Assembly (NCBI GenBank): GCA_020445565.1
Contig: JAGRGI010000084.1
Coordinates: forward strand, 1-32,712
Direction of reading: 5' to 3'
Origin: Chromatiales bacterium
Lineage (GTDB): Bacteria; Pseudomonadota; Gammaproteobacteria; JAGRCI01
Length of the DNA stretch: 32,712 nucleotides
Shown: positions 8,725 through 17,537 of the stretch, in pieces
Position numbering within the stretch: position 1 is the first letter of the stretch
Layout: every line of letters starts with the position of its first letter
Translations under genes and position numbers: made by a program
Notes under the pieces: generated by a model
What the model saw: the letters and a program-made list of their open reading frames with translations, nothing else
Database searches by the model: none
Told to the model about the DNA's origin: nothing

Positions 8725-9618
8725 ATGAATGATGATAAAAGCACATCGGACAATGAAATCGCCCGTCTCCTGTGGGTTTTGGACGATGCCTCCGCGCCTG
8801 GCCGGAAGCCGGACCTGGAAGAGATCGCCGCCTGGCATGAGGGTCGGTTGAACGCCGAACGTGCCGGACAGGTGAAGGCTCACGTGGCGCGCGATCCGGG
8901 CTGCTACGCCCTTTGGGTGGAACTGCGCCGTTCTGAGGCCGAGTTGCGGACCGAGCGGGTATCGCTCAGAAAGAGGCGCTCCTGGCTGCATGGGCTAAGG
9001 TCGTGGTGGCAACGTCCGGCAGCGTTCGCCTGGCTGGGCGGTGCCGTCACCGCGATGTTGGCAGTGATACTGGTGTTGCCTGTTATCCTGGATGCCCGAT
9101 TGACCGGTAACATCGATGACCGAATCGCGGGTTTTCAGTTACCGCCGACGGATATGCAAACCGCCTGGCCTTGGGGCCGGTTGATACCCAAGGGTGTCGA
9201 ATCCATACCAGCCGAAGATCAGGATGAGATCCTGGCCTTGCGCGCCGGAATCCGCAGGGCATTGGTGGCCCTGGCCGGTGCCGACAACACCACGGCGCGC
9301 CTGGTGCAGCGGTTGCCGGAACTGGCGCCGGCCTGTGCCGATGGCGATCGGGACTGTCAGACCCGGCGCATGTGGCTGGGTGAGCTGGGACGCCTGCTGG
9401 TTTTGGGGAGGCTGAGTTGTGCACGATCGGGGGGCATCGATGCTGGAACCCTGGGCAGTCTGCGCCGCCTGATACCGGACGTGCTCGACCGTTTGCAAGA
9501 CGACCCGAAGGCCACACGTTTCGCCGGTTTGGACGCGCGCCAATGGCTGTCCGAAGCGCTTGCGGCGAGTGCTTTCTGTGACGCACTGGACGAGAAGCTG
9601 GATACAGTACTGCGATGA
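8725..9618 (+). CDS. Single-pass membrane protein, putative anti-sigma factor
   Basis: 297 aa. The cytoplasmic N-terminal part (about 1-95) contains EIAAWHEGRLNAERAGQVKAH followed by RDPGCYALWVELRRSEAEL. This is the short helical arrangement typical of anti-sigma domains, although the zinc-binding HxxxCxxC motif is missing. One transmembrane helix lies at about 100-122 (VTAMLAVILVLPVIL). The C-terminal 170 residues should be periplasmic; they are helical and contain four Cys (CADGDRDC, LSCARSG, AFCDAL) that could form disulphides. It follows the sigma gene after 134 bases and overlaps the serine protease gene by four bases (ATGA). The order sigma, membrane anchor, exported protease suggests control by proteolysis. 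No clear Shine-Dalgarno was seen. The anti-sigma call rests mainly on context and topology. Confidence 0.6.
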   Translation: MNDDKSTSDNEIARLLWVLDDASAPGRKPDLEEIAAWHEGRLNAERAGQVKAHVARDPGCYALWVELRRSEAELRTERVSLRKRRSWLHGLRSWWQRPAAFAWLGGAVTAMLAVILVLPVILDARLTGNIDDRIAGFQLPPTDMQTAWPWGRLIPKGVESIPAEDQDEILALRAGIRRALVALAGADNTTARLVQRLPELAPACADGDRDCQTRRMWLGELGRLLVLGRLSCARSGGIDAGTLGSLRRLIPDVLDRLQDDPKATRFAGLDARQWLSEALAASAFCDALDEKLDTVLR

Positions 9619-10613
9619 GCTCTGACGCGCTATCACATACACTGGCCGTCGCCCTGCTGGCGTCGTCGATACCCCTGTCGGTGTCCGCTCAGTACGGCAA
9701 GCCTCTGTACGGACAGGATGATCGGCTGGAAATTGTGGAGGCATCCGTGGGATATGATGTCTTGGCGCGTTCCGTTGCTGCGGTAATCTCGGTGGCACAA
9801 TTGGCGGCAAACCCGGCGGGGCAAACCGTCGCTGAGAGCAAGGCGATCCCTTCGTCGAAGGAACTTTGCGCTGAAGCGCGATTTTCCCGTCAGCCCCGCA
9901 TTGCGGTCTGTACGGCCTTCCTTGTGGATCGGGACCTGGTTTTGACCTCAGGGCATTGCGTGGTCCCTGACGGCGACAGGGATCAAGGGGGCCTGCCGTG
10001 CAGCGATGCGGCCTTTCTGTTTGATTTTCGCGTCGACGCTCGTGGCGATTTTTCCTGGCGGGTTCGGGACTCGCAAATTCGTCACTGTCTGGCGGTCGTG
10101 GAACACGAATACGCGCCGAGGCGATCGCGGGACTGGGCTCTGGTGAAAATCGACCCGGTCGACGATCGTGCGCCCCTGGCGCTGGCATCCACCGGAGAGG
10201 CGCCACCGGGAAGCACGCTTAGCGTAGTAGGCCACCCGCAAGGTTTGCCCCTGAAGGTGGCGCTGGGCGCGCGGGTTATTCGGGTGGAGAGTCAGGCTTC
10301 GTTTCTCACCGATTCCGATACCTTCCAAGGCAATTCCGGCTCACCGGTATTTGCCGAGGACGCCGTGCTCGCCGGCCGACCCGAGGTCCTGGGTATGCTC
10401 ACCGCCGGTGATGAGGATTATGTATCCGATCCCGCGCGTGGCTGCCGGCGTGAACGGCTATGTGCCAAGGGCGTCTGTCTGGGGGAACAAGTGATTTCAC
10501 TCGACAACATGCGTCAGGTGATTCAAGCACGCAAACGGCACTGTGAGCAGGGTTTTGTTCGGAGTCTGCGCGTGGTGGAACGTCCCGGCGGGAGCAATAT
10601 TCCCTGCCGTTGA
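9615..10613 (+). CDS. Secreted trypsin-fold serine protease (S1, V8/glutamyl-endopeptidase-like)
   Basis: 332 aa. The signal peptide likely ends at SVSA|QY (residue 25). The chymotrypsin-fold catalytic triad is visible: His114 in LTSGHCVV, Asp173 in DWALVKID, and Ser241 in GNSGSPVF. The triad context (SGHC, GNSGSP) is closer to V8-like or bacterial S1B-type enzymes than to classical trypsin, and the pocket Asp of trypsin is not evident, so specificity is unknown. Seven or more Cys suggest disulphides and a periplasmic or secreted location. The start overlaps the putative anti-sigma gene by ATGA, so the two are translationally coupled. A natural guess is that it acts on the periplasmic part of that protein or on another cluster product; this is inference. 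Confidence 0.85.
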   Translation: MSSDALSHTLAVALLASSIPLSVSAQYGKPLYGQDDRLEIVEASVGYDVLARSVAAVISVAQLAANPAGQTVAESKAIPSSKELCAEARFSRQPRIAVCTAFLVDRDLVLTSGHCVVPDGDRDQGGLPCSDAAFLFDFRVDARGDFSWRVRDSQIRHCLAVVEHEYAPRRSRDWALVKIDPVDDRAPLALASTGEAPPGSTLSVVGHPQGLPLKVALGARVIRVESQASFLTDSDTFQGNSGSPVFAEDAVLAGRPEVLGMLTAGDEDYVSDPARGCRRERLCAKGVCLGEQVISLDNMRQVIQARKRHCEQGFVRSLRVVERPGGSNIPCR

Positions 10614-10677
10614 ATGGGTAACGTAAGGATCAATGCCCCGCATGATGCGGGCAACGAGCTTTTGAGAGGTAATCCAG

Positions 10678-12300
10678 GTGTTGGCGGCTGATCTTCGAAG
10701 AATACTGCTGCGGTTTGGGCAAACGGCGCTGGTGGCCGGTACGGTGTTCCTGTCCGCTTGTCAGACCATGGAAAAGGCCGAGCGCGCCATCGACGATTTG
10801 ATGAATCGCCCCGGCGGTTCCACGAATGCCTACGTCGATCCCCTATTGGGCTCCAAGAATCCGCTACCGGACCGCTCCTCGCAAATGCAGGAGTTGCAGG
10901 AGCTGCTCAATTCGGCCGGTTTCAATGCCGGCATCCCCGATGGTATCAAGGGCCAGCGCACCGAGATGGCCATTCGTTCCTACCAGGGTAGCCGAAACAT
11001 GGCGGTGGATGGTCAGGCAACCGAAGGCTTGCTCGCCCTGCTGCGTGAGACCAATGGCCGCGTCAACCGGCGCAACACCGATTACGGGCGTTTCTTCTCC
11101 GCCGAGGATGCCCAACCCATCGCCAACGGCTCGGCGCAGATGAAGTTGCTGCAAAGCGAACTGAATCGTGCCGGCAAGTCGGGCCGTTATTCGGCGGGCA
11201 AGCCCGATGGTTACTACGGTGAAAAAACCCGCCAGGCCATCCTCGCCTATCAACGGCAGAACGGTTTGGCACAGGATGGCAAGGCCACCGAGGGCCTGCT
11301 CAAGCATATGCAGTCTGGCGGCAAGACCGCCTCTAACGGCAGTGGTGGCAACTTCTTTGACGCCGTGCTGGGCGAACTGGGTTGGCGCGAGGATGTGCCT
11401 TTGGCGGTCCGCAAGCAGGAATCCAAGGAGGAGGGCCGCTGCTTCGACTTTTCCAACAGCAGCGGTCTGCAACAAAAAATGTCGCAGATGGCCTTCGATC
11501 GCGCGGTCGAGGAACTGCCCTTTGACATCAAACCCTATCTGGCCGGTTTCTGCGTGCCGGATAGCGAGGCCGAGCTACGCAAGGCGTACCTGTACCTGAT
11601 CACCCAAGGCACCCTGCATGCGCGGGTCACCATCACCAAGTACAACGAACTGTTGGCGATCTACCAGCGCGCCGGCGAGGCGTTGGCGGTGGAGGCCGAC
11701 CTGATCCGCCGTTCGGCCAATTCCCTGGACAAGGATCTCAAACTGCTTTCCCAGGACCGCATGAAGGGTCTGGAAAGCCTCATCGACCATTTCTACGACG
11801 CCGACGATTCCGTACGGACTCTATTGAGTGCGGCGTCGGAGAAATATGATCGTCTCAAGGGTGATTATCGCGAGCAGGCGCGCAGGGTCATGGGTGAGGC
11901 GCTGGCCCATTCCAGCTCGGCGACCTTCTTCCTGTCACGCAGCCTCTATGCCGGCAAGAAGCTGCTGGCGACGATTTCGCCGGAGGATCTTGGCAACGCG
12001 CAAAACAGTGCCATTCAAAACTTCGTCGGTCGCTTGCGGGCATTTCTCGCCAACAGCACCGATCTGGTCTACTTCGTGTTCGACAAACGAGAAGACATGG
12101 GCTCCATGCTGTTGGCCAGTTCCTATTCGGTCCAGGTTTTCACCCATGACATCGTCGACATAGAACGCATCGATCGCAGCGAGGCCCTGCGCGAAGTGGC
12201 GGATTTGAAGCGCAAATCGGGCATCAAGGCCGGAGACGATTTCGAACGCCAATTCGAAGATGAACAAGAGCGTCAGTTGAAGGACTCGGGGGTGGCTTGA
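10678..12300 (+). CDS. Lipoprotein with two peptidoglycan-binding domains and helical C-terminus
   Basis: 540 aa starting at GTG, with AGAGG eight bases upstream. The lipobox is FLSAC with the lipidated Cys at residue 28. Two PG_binding_1 repeats follow, at about 64-120 (QELLNSAGF, PDGIKGQRTEMAIRSYQ, then VDGQATEGLL) and about 152-213 (PDGYYGEKTRQAILAYQRQ, then QDGKATEGLL). The remaining 320 residues are predicted helical and highly charged, with no family I recognise (for example LRKAYLYLITQGTLHARV and DLIRRSANSLDKDLKLL). The layout indicates anchoring in a membrane and in the wall at once. Its stop and the next start share one base (TGATG), so it is co-translated with another PG-binding lipoprotein. 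Function of the C-terminal part is unknown. Confidence 0.82.
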   Translation: MLAADLRRILLRFGQTALVAGTVFLSACQTMEKAERAIDDLMNRPGGSTNAYVDPLLGSKNPLPDRSSQMQELQELLNSAGFNAGIPDGIKGQRTEMAIRSYQGSRNMAVDGQATEGLLALLRETNGRVNRRNTDYGRFFSAEDAQPIANGSAQMKLLQSELNRAGKSGRYSAGKPDGYYGEKTRQAILAYQRQNGLAQDGKATEGLLKHMQSGGKTASNGSGGNFFDAVLGELGWREDVPLAVRKQESKEEGRCFDFSNSSGLQQKMSQMAFDRAVEELPFDIKPYLAGFCVPDSEAELRKAYLYLITQGTLHARVTITKYNELLAIYQRAGEALAVEADLIRRSANSLDKDLKLLSQDRMKGLESLIDHFYDADDSVRTLLSAASEKYDRLKGDYREQARRVMGEALAHSSSATFFLSRSLYAGKKLLATISPEDLGNAQNSAIQNFVGRLRAFLANSTDLVYFVFDKREDMGSMLLASSYSVQVFTHDIVDIERIDRSEALREVADLKRKSGIKAGDDFERQFEDEQERQLKDSGVA

Positions 12301-14147
12301 TGCGTGTTTCTGTGGGTTTGGTCGTCGGGGGTGCGCTTCTTCTGACCTTGCTGACGGTCGGGTGCATTCCGACCAGGACGGACGACAAACCGGCGCCACC
12401 ACCGGCGTCGCCGGTGGTGCAGGAGCCCAAAGCTCCCGCACCGCCGGTATATTCGAATGAGCCCTTGCCGAACGGCTCGGAGGAGATGCGGGAGTTGCAG
12501 ACCCTGCTCAATCGTGTCGGCGGGAAGCACGGTTTTTCCGCAGGAACGCCGGATGGCTTGTTCGGTAAGAGGACGCGCCAAGCGATCTGCGAGTTTCAGC
12601 AGATCTATGAATTGGAACAGCATTGTGAGCCGACGGAGGGTGTGCTCGCCCGCCTGAGGGAGGCGCTGGGTATTGCCGGACCACCCGCGCAGGCTACCAG
12701 CGAGGGTGGCATCGCCCTGCGGGCGATCGATGACAGCGACTCGGTTTCGCTGCTGTTGGGCGGAGAGGTTGCCGAGATTGGCGTTACTCGTCTGGGTTCA
12801 TCGCGGTTTGGAGATCCGGAGCTGGCGGCCGCCCTGGGCAGTTCGCCGGCCAAGGGGAGCGACCTGGGCGGTGGCCGTTACGCCCCGAGCGGATTCGAAC
12901 GGGCGCTGCATGCCGTGTTGAGAAACCGCCCCGGTTACTCCGATTTGCAAAACCTGCTCAACCCGGACAAATCGAGAAATCCCAGGGCCAGCGCGAATTT
13001 CGTTCTGGATTATGGTCGTACCGAGGTCAACGAGGTGCAGTATGTTCCGGGGCGGTTTCGGCGATCGCTCTTTTTTGAAATCGGGCTCTCCTTTGTTGTG
13101 CTGGACGACAAGGGCAGGGAGGTCTACCGCAATCGGGTCGACAAGCAGAAGCTTTACGGTTGCACCTACGCCCAGGGTGAGCCCTGTGTCTACGTCGTGG
13201 TGAATCGTCAACTCTCCAACCGGGCTATCTGGAAAGACGTGTTGAATGAAGCCATGGATGAGCTGTTGGTCTCCACGCGCGCCGGGCTGGCCCAGTGGGG
13301 CCGCTTGCTGGCCAGCGTGCGTGCCGAGGTGGTCTTGAAAGTGCGCGGGAAAACCTTGCGTTTGCAGAAGAACGCGGCGGTGTTGCGCAACCTGGAATCG
13401 GCCAAACGCAGTTTCCTGCTCTTGCAGGTACCGCCGATGGCGCAGACTGCGGCCTTACGGCGCGATCTTCAGGCGCGCGGTGGAAACGATGCCAAGGCAC
13501 TGGAACAGCAATTGACTCTGGCCTTCAAGGGCGGTTTCGATGCGGCTTTGCGCCGCGGTCTGGATCGATCCGCCAGCGGTAAGGAATCGGCCATCTTTCT
13601 GGTGCCCGAGGCCGGTAGCCAATGGTTCCGGCAGACCCTCGACCGGGTAATCGCCGACGCCATCAACGACGGCGAGACCGAATTGGTAATCACGGAATAC
13701 GGTACTCAAGAGGAACTGCCGGACTACCTGGAAAACTTCGGTGGGCTTTGTCGTCCCGCCGTTGCCAGGTCGGAGGGACATCGCTGTATGAACCTCAAAC
13801 TCAGCTACGGCGGCAGCGAGACCAAGAGTGGTGGCAGCCGTGTCGGTGCTTCGGTGGAGGAGGCCCGACAGCTCGTCACCGCCGCCGGCAATCTGCACGA
13901 GCCCATCATCAAGGCGGCGGGATGCCCTCGCAAGGACTGCTATTTTCCCCACGGCATCTCTGCGGCAAAGGATCGCATCGTCTACGCCGCCAAGGGTAGC
14001 GATTTCTATATCCGTGCCCTAGGGGCCGCTGCGCGCGACAACGACGATCGTGTCTATTTCCGCTCTGCGGCGGTGAAGGCATTCGAAGACTTGGGAGCAG
14101 ACCTCGCCGAACGGGTACTACAGACCTATCGCGAAGAATTTCATTAG
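12300..14147 (+). CDS. Putative lipoprotein with one peptidoglycan-binding domain and unknown C-terminal region
   Basis: 615 aa. The signal sequence ends at LLTVGC with Cys22; the -3 position is Thr rather than Leu, so lipidation is probable but not canonical. A Pro-rich stretch follows, then one PG_binding_1 domain (about 55-115) with MRELQTLLNRVGG, PDGLFGKRTRQAICEFQ and PTEGVLARL. The remaining 480 residues match no family I recognise; visible pieces include a beta-strand section (FFEIGLSFVVLDDKGREVY), charged helices, and a Cys-containing CPRKDCYFPHGIS motif near 545. The TGATG junction couples it to the preceding PG-binding lipoprotein. An in-frame TTG at 12297 adds one residue. The gap to the caspase gene is 24 bases, so all three are likely one transcript. 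Confidence 0.75.
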   Translation: MRVSVGLVVGGALLLTLLTVGCIPTRTDDKPAPPPASPVVQEPKAPAPPVYSNEPLPNGSEEMRELQTLLNRVGGKHGFSAGTPDGLFGKRTRQAICEFQQIYELEQHCEPTEGVLARLREALGIAGPPAQATSEGGIALRAIDDSDSVSLLLGGEVAEIGVTRLGSSRFGDPELAAALGSSPAKGSDLGGGRYAPSGFERALHAVLRNRPGYSDLQNLLNPDKSRNPRASANFVLDYGRTEVNEVQYVPGRFRRSLFFEIGLSFVVLDDKGREVYRNRVDKQKLYGCTYAQGEPCVYVVVNRQLSNRAIWKDVLNEAMDELLVSTRAGLAQWGRLLASVRAEVVLKVRGKTLRLQKNAAVLRNLESAKRSFLLLQVPPMAQTAALRRDLQARGGNDAKALEQQLTLAFKGGFDAALRRGLDRSASGKESAIFLVPEAGSQWFRQTLDRVIADAINDGETELVITEYGTQEELPDYLENFGGLCRPAVARSEGHRCMNLKLSYGGSETKSGGSRVGASVEEARQLVTAAGNLHEPIIKAAGCPRKDCYFPHGISAAKDRIVYAAKGSDFYIRALGAAARDNDDRVYFRSAAVKAFEDLGADLAERVLQTYREEFH

Positions 14148-14171
14148 GAACAGACAAAACCGGATCGAATC

Positions 14172-16799
14172 ATGAATCGACGAGCAAAATGCCTATCGTG
14201 GGCGGCCAAGGCCCCGTTGTTGCTTGGATTATTAGCCACCGTCGCGGTCGCCAGCGCCGCCTCTGTACGTTTGGATGTGAGCCTTGATGGGAAAAATCGC
14301 GCCGAGGCCTGGCGAAACGCCGTCTACACAGCCACACTGGATGGCCTGACCCGTTATCTCAAAAGCAGGGCCAAGGACACAATGGTCTCCGGTCTGGTGG
14401 AGGCCAGGCTCAAGGAGATAGCCGGCAAGGACTATCGCCCGCTGGTGCGCAAATGGCGACCGCAGATCGACGACCGGGTCGGCCCGGTGCATGTGTTGGA
14501 GGGAAAGATCTATCTGGATGACGATGTCCTGCGGCTATGGGCGGATGCCATCGTCAAGGATCTGGACAAGGTCGGGGCGGGGGGGCATCGCCTGAGCGTG
14601 TACATACAACCGCTGGGACTGGACGAAACGGACTTGAGCAAGGAAATGCAGGCCATGCGCAAGCGCTTCATGTATGCCCTGGAGCAAGAGCTGCTTCGCT
14701 CCAACTTTGACGTAAAGACCGACGCCCAGCGCCAGCAGGCCCAGTATGCGGTCAGACTGGTGGAGTCGGAGTACGCGCGCAAGGGCGGTATCGGATCGGT
14801 AAACTTCATCGTGCAGTCGGTGGAGAATCACGGTGACGGCGATGTCTTCTCCACCGCTGTCGGCACCGCCAACGAGTCGGTCATGGAAGGCGTGCCGGAG
14901 ATGAAGCAGAAATTGCTGGTCAATGCCGCGGAGATGGTCGCCGGGCGTTTGCGGGAGCAACTGCTTCGAACCGACCAGGTGCTCGAGCTGAACTTCTACG
15001 CATCCGGTGATTTCAGCCGGCGCCGTGCCCGCAGCAAACTGGTGGAGGGCCTGGCCGACGCCTTCGGTTACCGTACCGATGACGAAATCGATCAATTCGA
15101 ACGTGGCCTGAATCTCCGGGAAACCGACCTTGGCACTCACTACCTGTATTCCGTCGAGGTGCCACGCGAACAGGTAAAGAACATGGAGCGCCTGACGCGT
15201 GATCTGGAATACCTGCTCGGCGATGTGTTCGACTCCCGTGAACCGCGTGTGGTATCGGCCTCCGCGGGACGTGAGATGCACGTGTTCGAGCGAGCCAATC
15301 CGCCCGCAGGCATGGCCGAATCCGTCGCTACCGAGGCGCGCTGGCAGGTGCAAGCGGAACAGCTCATCAATGAGGGAAAACTGGATGCCCCGCCCGGTGT
15401 GGGCAAGAACGCCTTGGACACCCTGCGCAAGGTGCATCGCGACAATCCCAAGGATCCGGCCTTATCCGAGTATTACCAGATTGTCGCCGACGCCTTCACG
15501 CAACAGGCGGAAGAGGCCATCGACAAGGAGCAATTCGCCAGCGCACGCCGATTGTTGGATCGTGCCGAACGCATCGCTGACGTTTTTCCCAAACTCAATC
15601 GCCGCCGTATAGACGCGGCCCGCGCGGCTCTTAAAAAACCCAACGCCGTAGCAGCGCAGGCGGTACAGCCGGTGGTGCAGCCGCCGCCGGCGATCATTGG
15701 GCCGGTGCTGGTATTCCCGGAGATCGAATCCCGTTTACGTGGCCTGACACGTGTCAAGAGCCCGGATATCGTCGGTCTGGCCGCCCACGGTAGCGGCATC
15801 CGTCAGGTGACCGCCAATGGTCGGGAAATGAATCTGCAGCGTGACGACGGCAAATATGCCGACTACATCAAGATCGCCGGCGGTGGGATTCGCGTATTCC
15901 GCATTCCTGGCTCCGTTGCTGACGCAAAAGGGCGCATCCAGGTGCAGGTGGAAGACCAGGCGGGCGGATCCGTGGAACGCACCCTGAAGGTTCAGGGCCG
16001 CGAGGTATCCATCCTGGCCGCCGACAGCGACGGGGAACGGGTACTGCGCGATGGACGTTATTGGGCATTGTTGATCGGCAATCAGGATTACACCGCCGGC
16101 GTCAACTCTCTGGCCACGCCGCTGGCGGACGTGCGGGCCCTTCGAAAGGTCTTGGTGGAGCAATACGGCTTTGATCCGGCACGCGTGGTTGTGCTCGAGA
16201 ACGCTACCCGCGACCAGATGCTCGATGCGCTGCACGGCATTCACGACAAGGTGCAGGCGGACGACAGCCTGCTGATCTTCTACGCCGGCCACGGAGAGCA
16301 GGATAAGGGTTTCGGTGGAAAGGGTTTCTGGATACCGGTTGACGGTCTGCCGCCCAATGCCAAGACCCGGCCGGCCCGCGCCACCTGGCTTCCCAACAGC
16401 GATGTGCAGGACATCGTACAGGCGAGCCGGGCAAAACACGTACTGCTGATCAGCGACTCCTGCTATTCAGGCACCTTCCGCACCCGCAGTCTGGGTGCCT
16501 CGGGTGAGTTCGCGGCAAACAGGGAGTATCTGTTTGCCAAGGCCAGCAAGCGCTCCCGCAGGGCGATTACCTCCGGCGATCTGGAGCCGGTGGCCGACGG
16601 CGGCGGCAATGGTCATTCGGTGTTCGCCGCCGCACTGCTGCAAACGCTTGAAAACGACCACTTGGCCGTCAATGCGGAGCGTTTGTTCCAGATCCTCTAC
16701 GAGGAGGTAACCAAACGCGCCAGGCAACAACCGCAATATTTCACCCTGCAGGGTGCCGGCGATGCCGGTGGTGATTTTATCCTTGTGCCCAAGGATTAG
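14172..16799 (+). CDS. Exported caspase-like (C14/metacaspase-type) protease with large N-terminal region
   Basis: 875 aa. A signal peptide covers about 1-30 (cleavage near ASA|AS). Residues 35-400 are an alpha/beta region of unknown family with repeated acidic helices. Residues about 400-490 look like TPR-type helices. A Pro-rich linker (about 495-520) is followed by an Ig-like beta domain (about 535-620). The C-terminal caspase domain (about 630-875) begins RYWALLIGNQDYT, has the catalytic His707 in FYAGHGEQ and Cys764 in ISDSCYSGTF. The Asp two residues before the Cys matches the metacaspase S1-pocket Asp, implying cleavage after Arg or Lys. It is co-directional with the two PG-binding lipoproteins. 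The active site should face the periplasm, which is unusual for a caspase homologue. Confidence 0.88.
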   Translation: MNRRAKCLSWAAKAPLLLGLLATVAVASAASVRLDVSLDGKNRAEAWRNAVYTATLDGLTRYLKSRAKDTMVSGLVEARLKEIAGKDYRPLVRKWRPQIDDRVGPVHVLEGKIYLDDDVLRLWADAIVKDLDKVGAGGHRLSVYIQPLGLDETDLSKEMQAMRKRFMYALEQELLRSNFDVKTDAQRQQAQYAVRLVESEYARKGGIGSVNFIVQSVENHGDGDVFSTAVGTANESVMEGVPEMKQKLLVNAAEMVAGRLREQLLRTDQVLELNFYASGDFSRRRARSKLVEGLADAFGYRTDDEIDQFERGLNLRETDLGTHYLYSVEVPREQVKNMERLTRDLEYLLGDVFDSREPRVVSASAGREMHVFERANPPAGMAESVATEARWQVQAEQLINEGKLDAPPGVGKNALDTLRKVHRDNPKDPALSEYYQIVADAFTQQAEEAIDKEQFASARRLLDRAERIADVFPKLNRRRIDAARAALKKPNAVAAQAVQPVVQPPPAIIGPVLVFPEIESRLRGLTRVKSPDIVGLAAHGSGIRQVTANGREMNLQRDDGKYADYIKIAGGGIRVFRIPGSVADAKGRIQVQVEDQAGGSVERTLKVQGREVSILAADSDGERVLRDGRYWALLIGNQDYTAGVNSLATPLADVRALRKVLVEQYGFDPARVVVLENATRDQMLDALHGIHDKVQADDSLLIFYAGHGEQDKGFGGKGFWIPVDGLPPNAKTRPARATWLPNSDVQDIVQASRAKHVLLISDSCYSGTFRTRSLGASGEFAANREYLFAKASKRSRRAITSGDLEPVADGGGNGHSVFAAALLQTLENDHLAVNAERLFQILYEEVTKRARQQPQYFTLQGAGDAGGDFILVPKD

Positions 16800-16868
16800 T
16801 ACGCTGACAGTCTGCGTGGTTAGCTGGTGAAAATTGGACGGTCTGTTTCGCTGTAACAAAAATTTTAA

Positions 16869-16877
16869 TTGTCCGTT
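16869..16877 (+). promoter_or_regulatory. Partial copy of the cluster box (TTGTCCGTT)
   Basis: Nine bases identical to the core of the boxes at 3944-3952 and 8676-8684, in the 122-base gap before the acyltransferase gene. It lies inside an AT-rich run unusual for this sequence (AAAAATTTTAATT). Flanking similarity is weak, so chance is possible. Confidence 0.2.
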
Positions 16878-16921
16878 GAGCATGGGCATGGGCGTCGACC
16901 TGCGACGCTGGGGAGAAGACC

Positions 16922-17518
16922 ATGTTCAACGAAGAGTACGAAGTTCTGGTGGCCGATAACGAACAATTGCGGTGTGAGGCATTCCGTATCCGTTATCAGG
17001 TGTATTGCTTGGAACGCGGCTTCGAGGACCCGGCCCGTTTTCCGACCGGCGAAGAGACCGATGAATACGACGCCGATGCCCGGCATTTCCTGGTCCGTTC
17101 GCTCAAGGATGGGCGTTTCGTGGCGACGGCCCGTGCTGTTGTGGCCAGGCATAATGAGTTGCCTATGTCGCGAATCTGTCGGTTTTCGCTGCGCGAGCGA
17201 ACCAGCGACCTACCCCGTATGGAGGTGTCGCGGGTGTCCGTGGTCAAGGGCTTGAACCGCCGTACCGACAGCGCGATTCTGGCCCTCCTTGTGCAGGCAT
17301 CAGTAGCCTATGGCGTTGAACTGGGCCTGCCCAACCTGATGTTCCTGACCTCGCCGGCGGTGGCCAGATTGCTTCGTCGCCTGCGTCTGCCCCTTATCCA
17401 GCTGGGACCGTTGGTGGAGCATCGGGGGATGCGCGCGCCGTTTCGGTTGGGCCTGGTACAGGCATACGAGAATCTGTTCGGTGTTTGCGCGCCGCAATTG
17501 GCTGAAATGGCGGCCTGA
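16922..17518 (+). CDS. GNAT-fold N-acyltransferase, PEP-CTERM/exosortase-associated or autoinducer-synthase type
   Basis: 198 aa, soluble. The N-terminal pattern EAFRIRYQVYCLERGFEDPA, then DEYDADARHFLVRSL and FVATARAVV, is that of the acyltransferase family found near exosortase/PEP-CTERM loci and related to LuxI-type and FeeM N-acyl amino acid synthases. The later MEVSRVSVVKGLNRR corresponds to the family's conserved Glu/Ser-Arg block. Such enzymes transfer an acyl chain from acyl-ACP or CoA to an amine, but the substrate cannot be read here. GGGGAGA lies just upstream of the ATG. No exosortase or PEP-CTERM substrate is in the window. In this cluster it could make a signal molecule or modify an envelope component; both ideas are inference. 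Confidence 0.72.
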   Translation: MFNEEYEVLVADNEQLRCEAFRIRYQVYCLERGFEDPARFPTGEETDEYDADARHFLVRSLKDGRFVATARAVVARHNELPMSRICRFSLRERTSDLPRMEVSRVSVVKGLNRRTDSAILALLVQASVAYGVELGLPNLMFLTSPAVARLLRRLRLPLIQLGPLVEHRGMRAPFRLGLVQAYENLFGVCAPQLAEMAA

Positions 17519-17537
17519 TTTTATGGGAGTCATGCAG

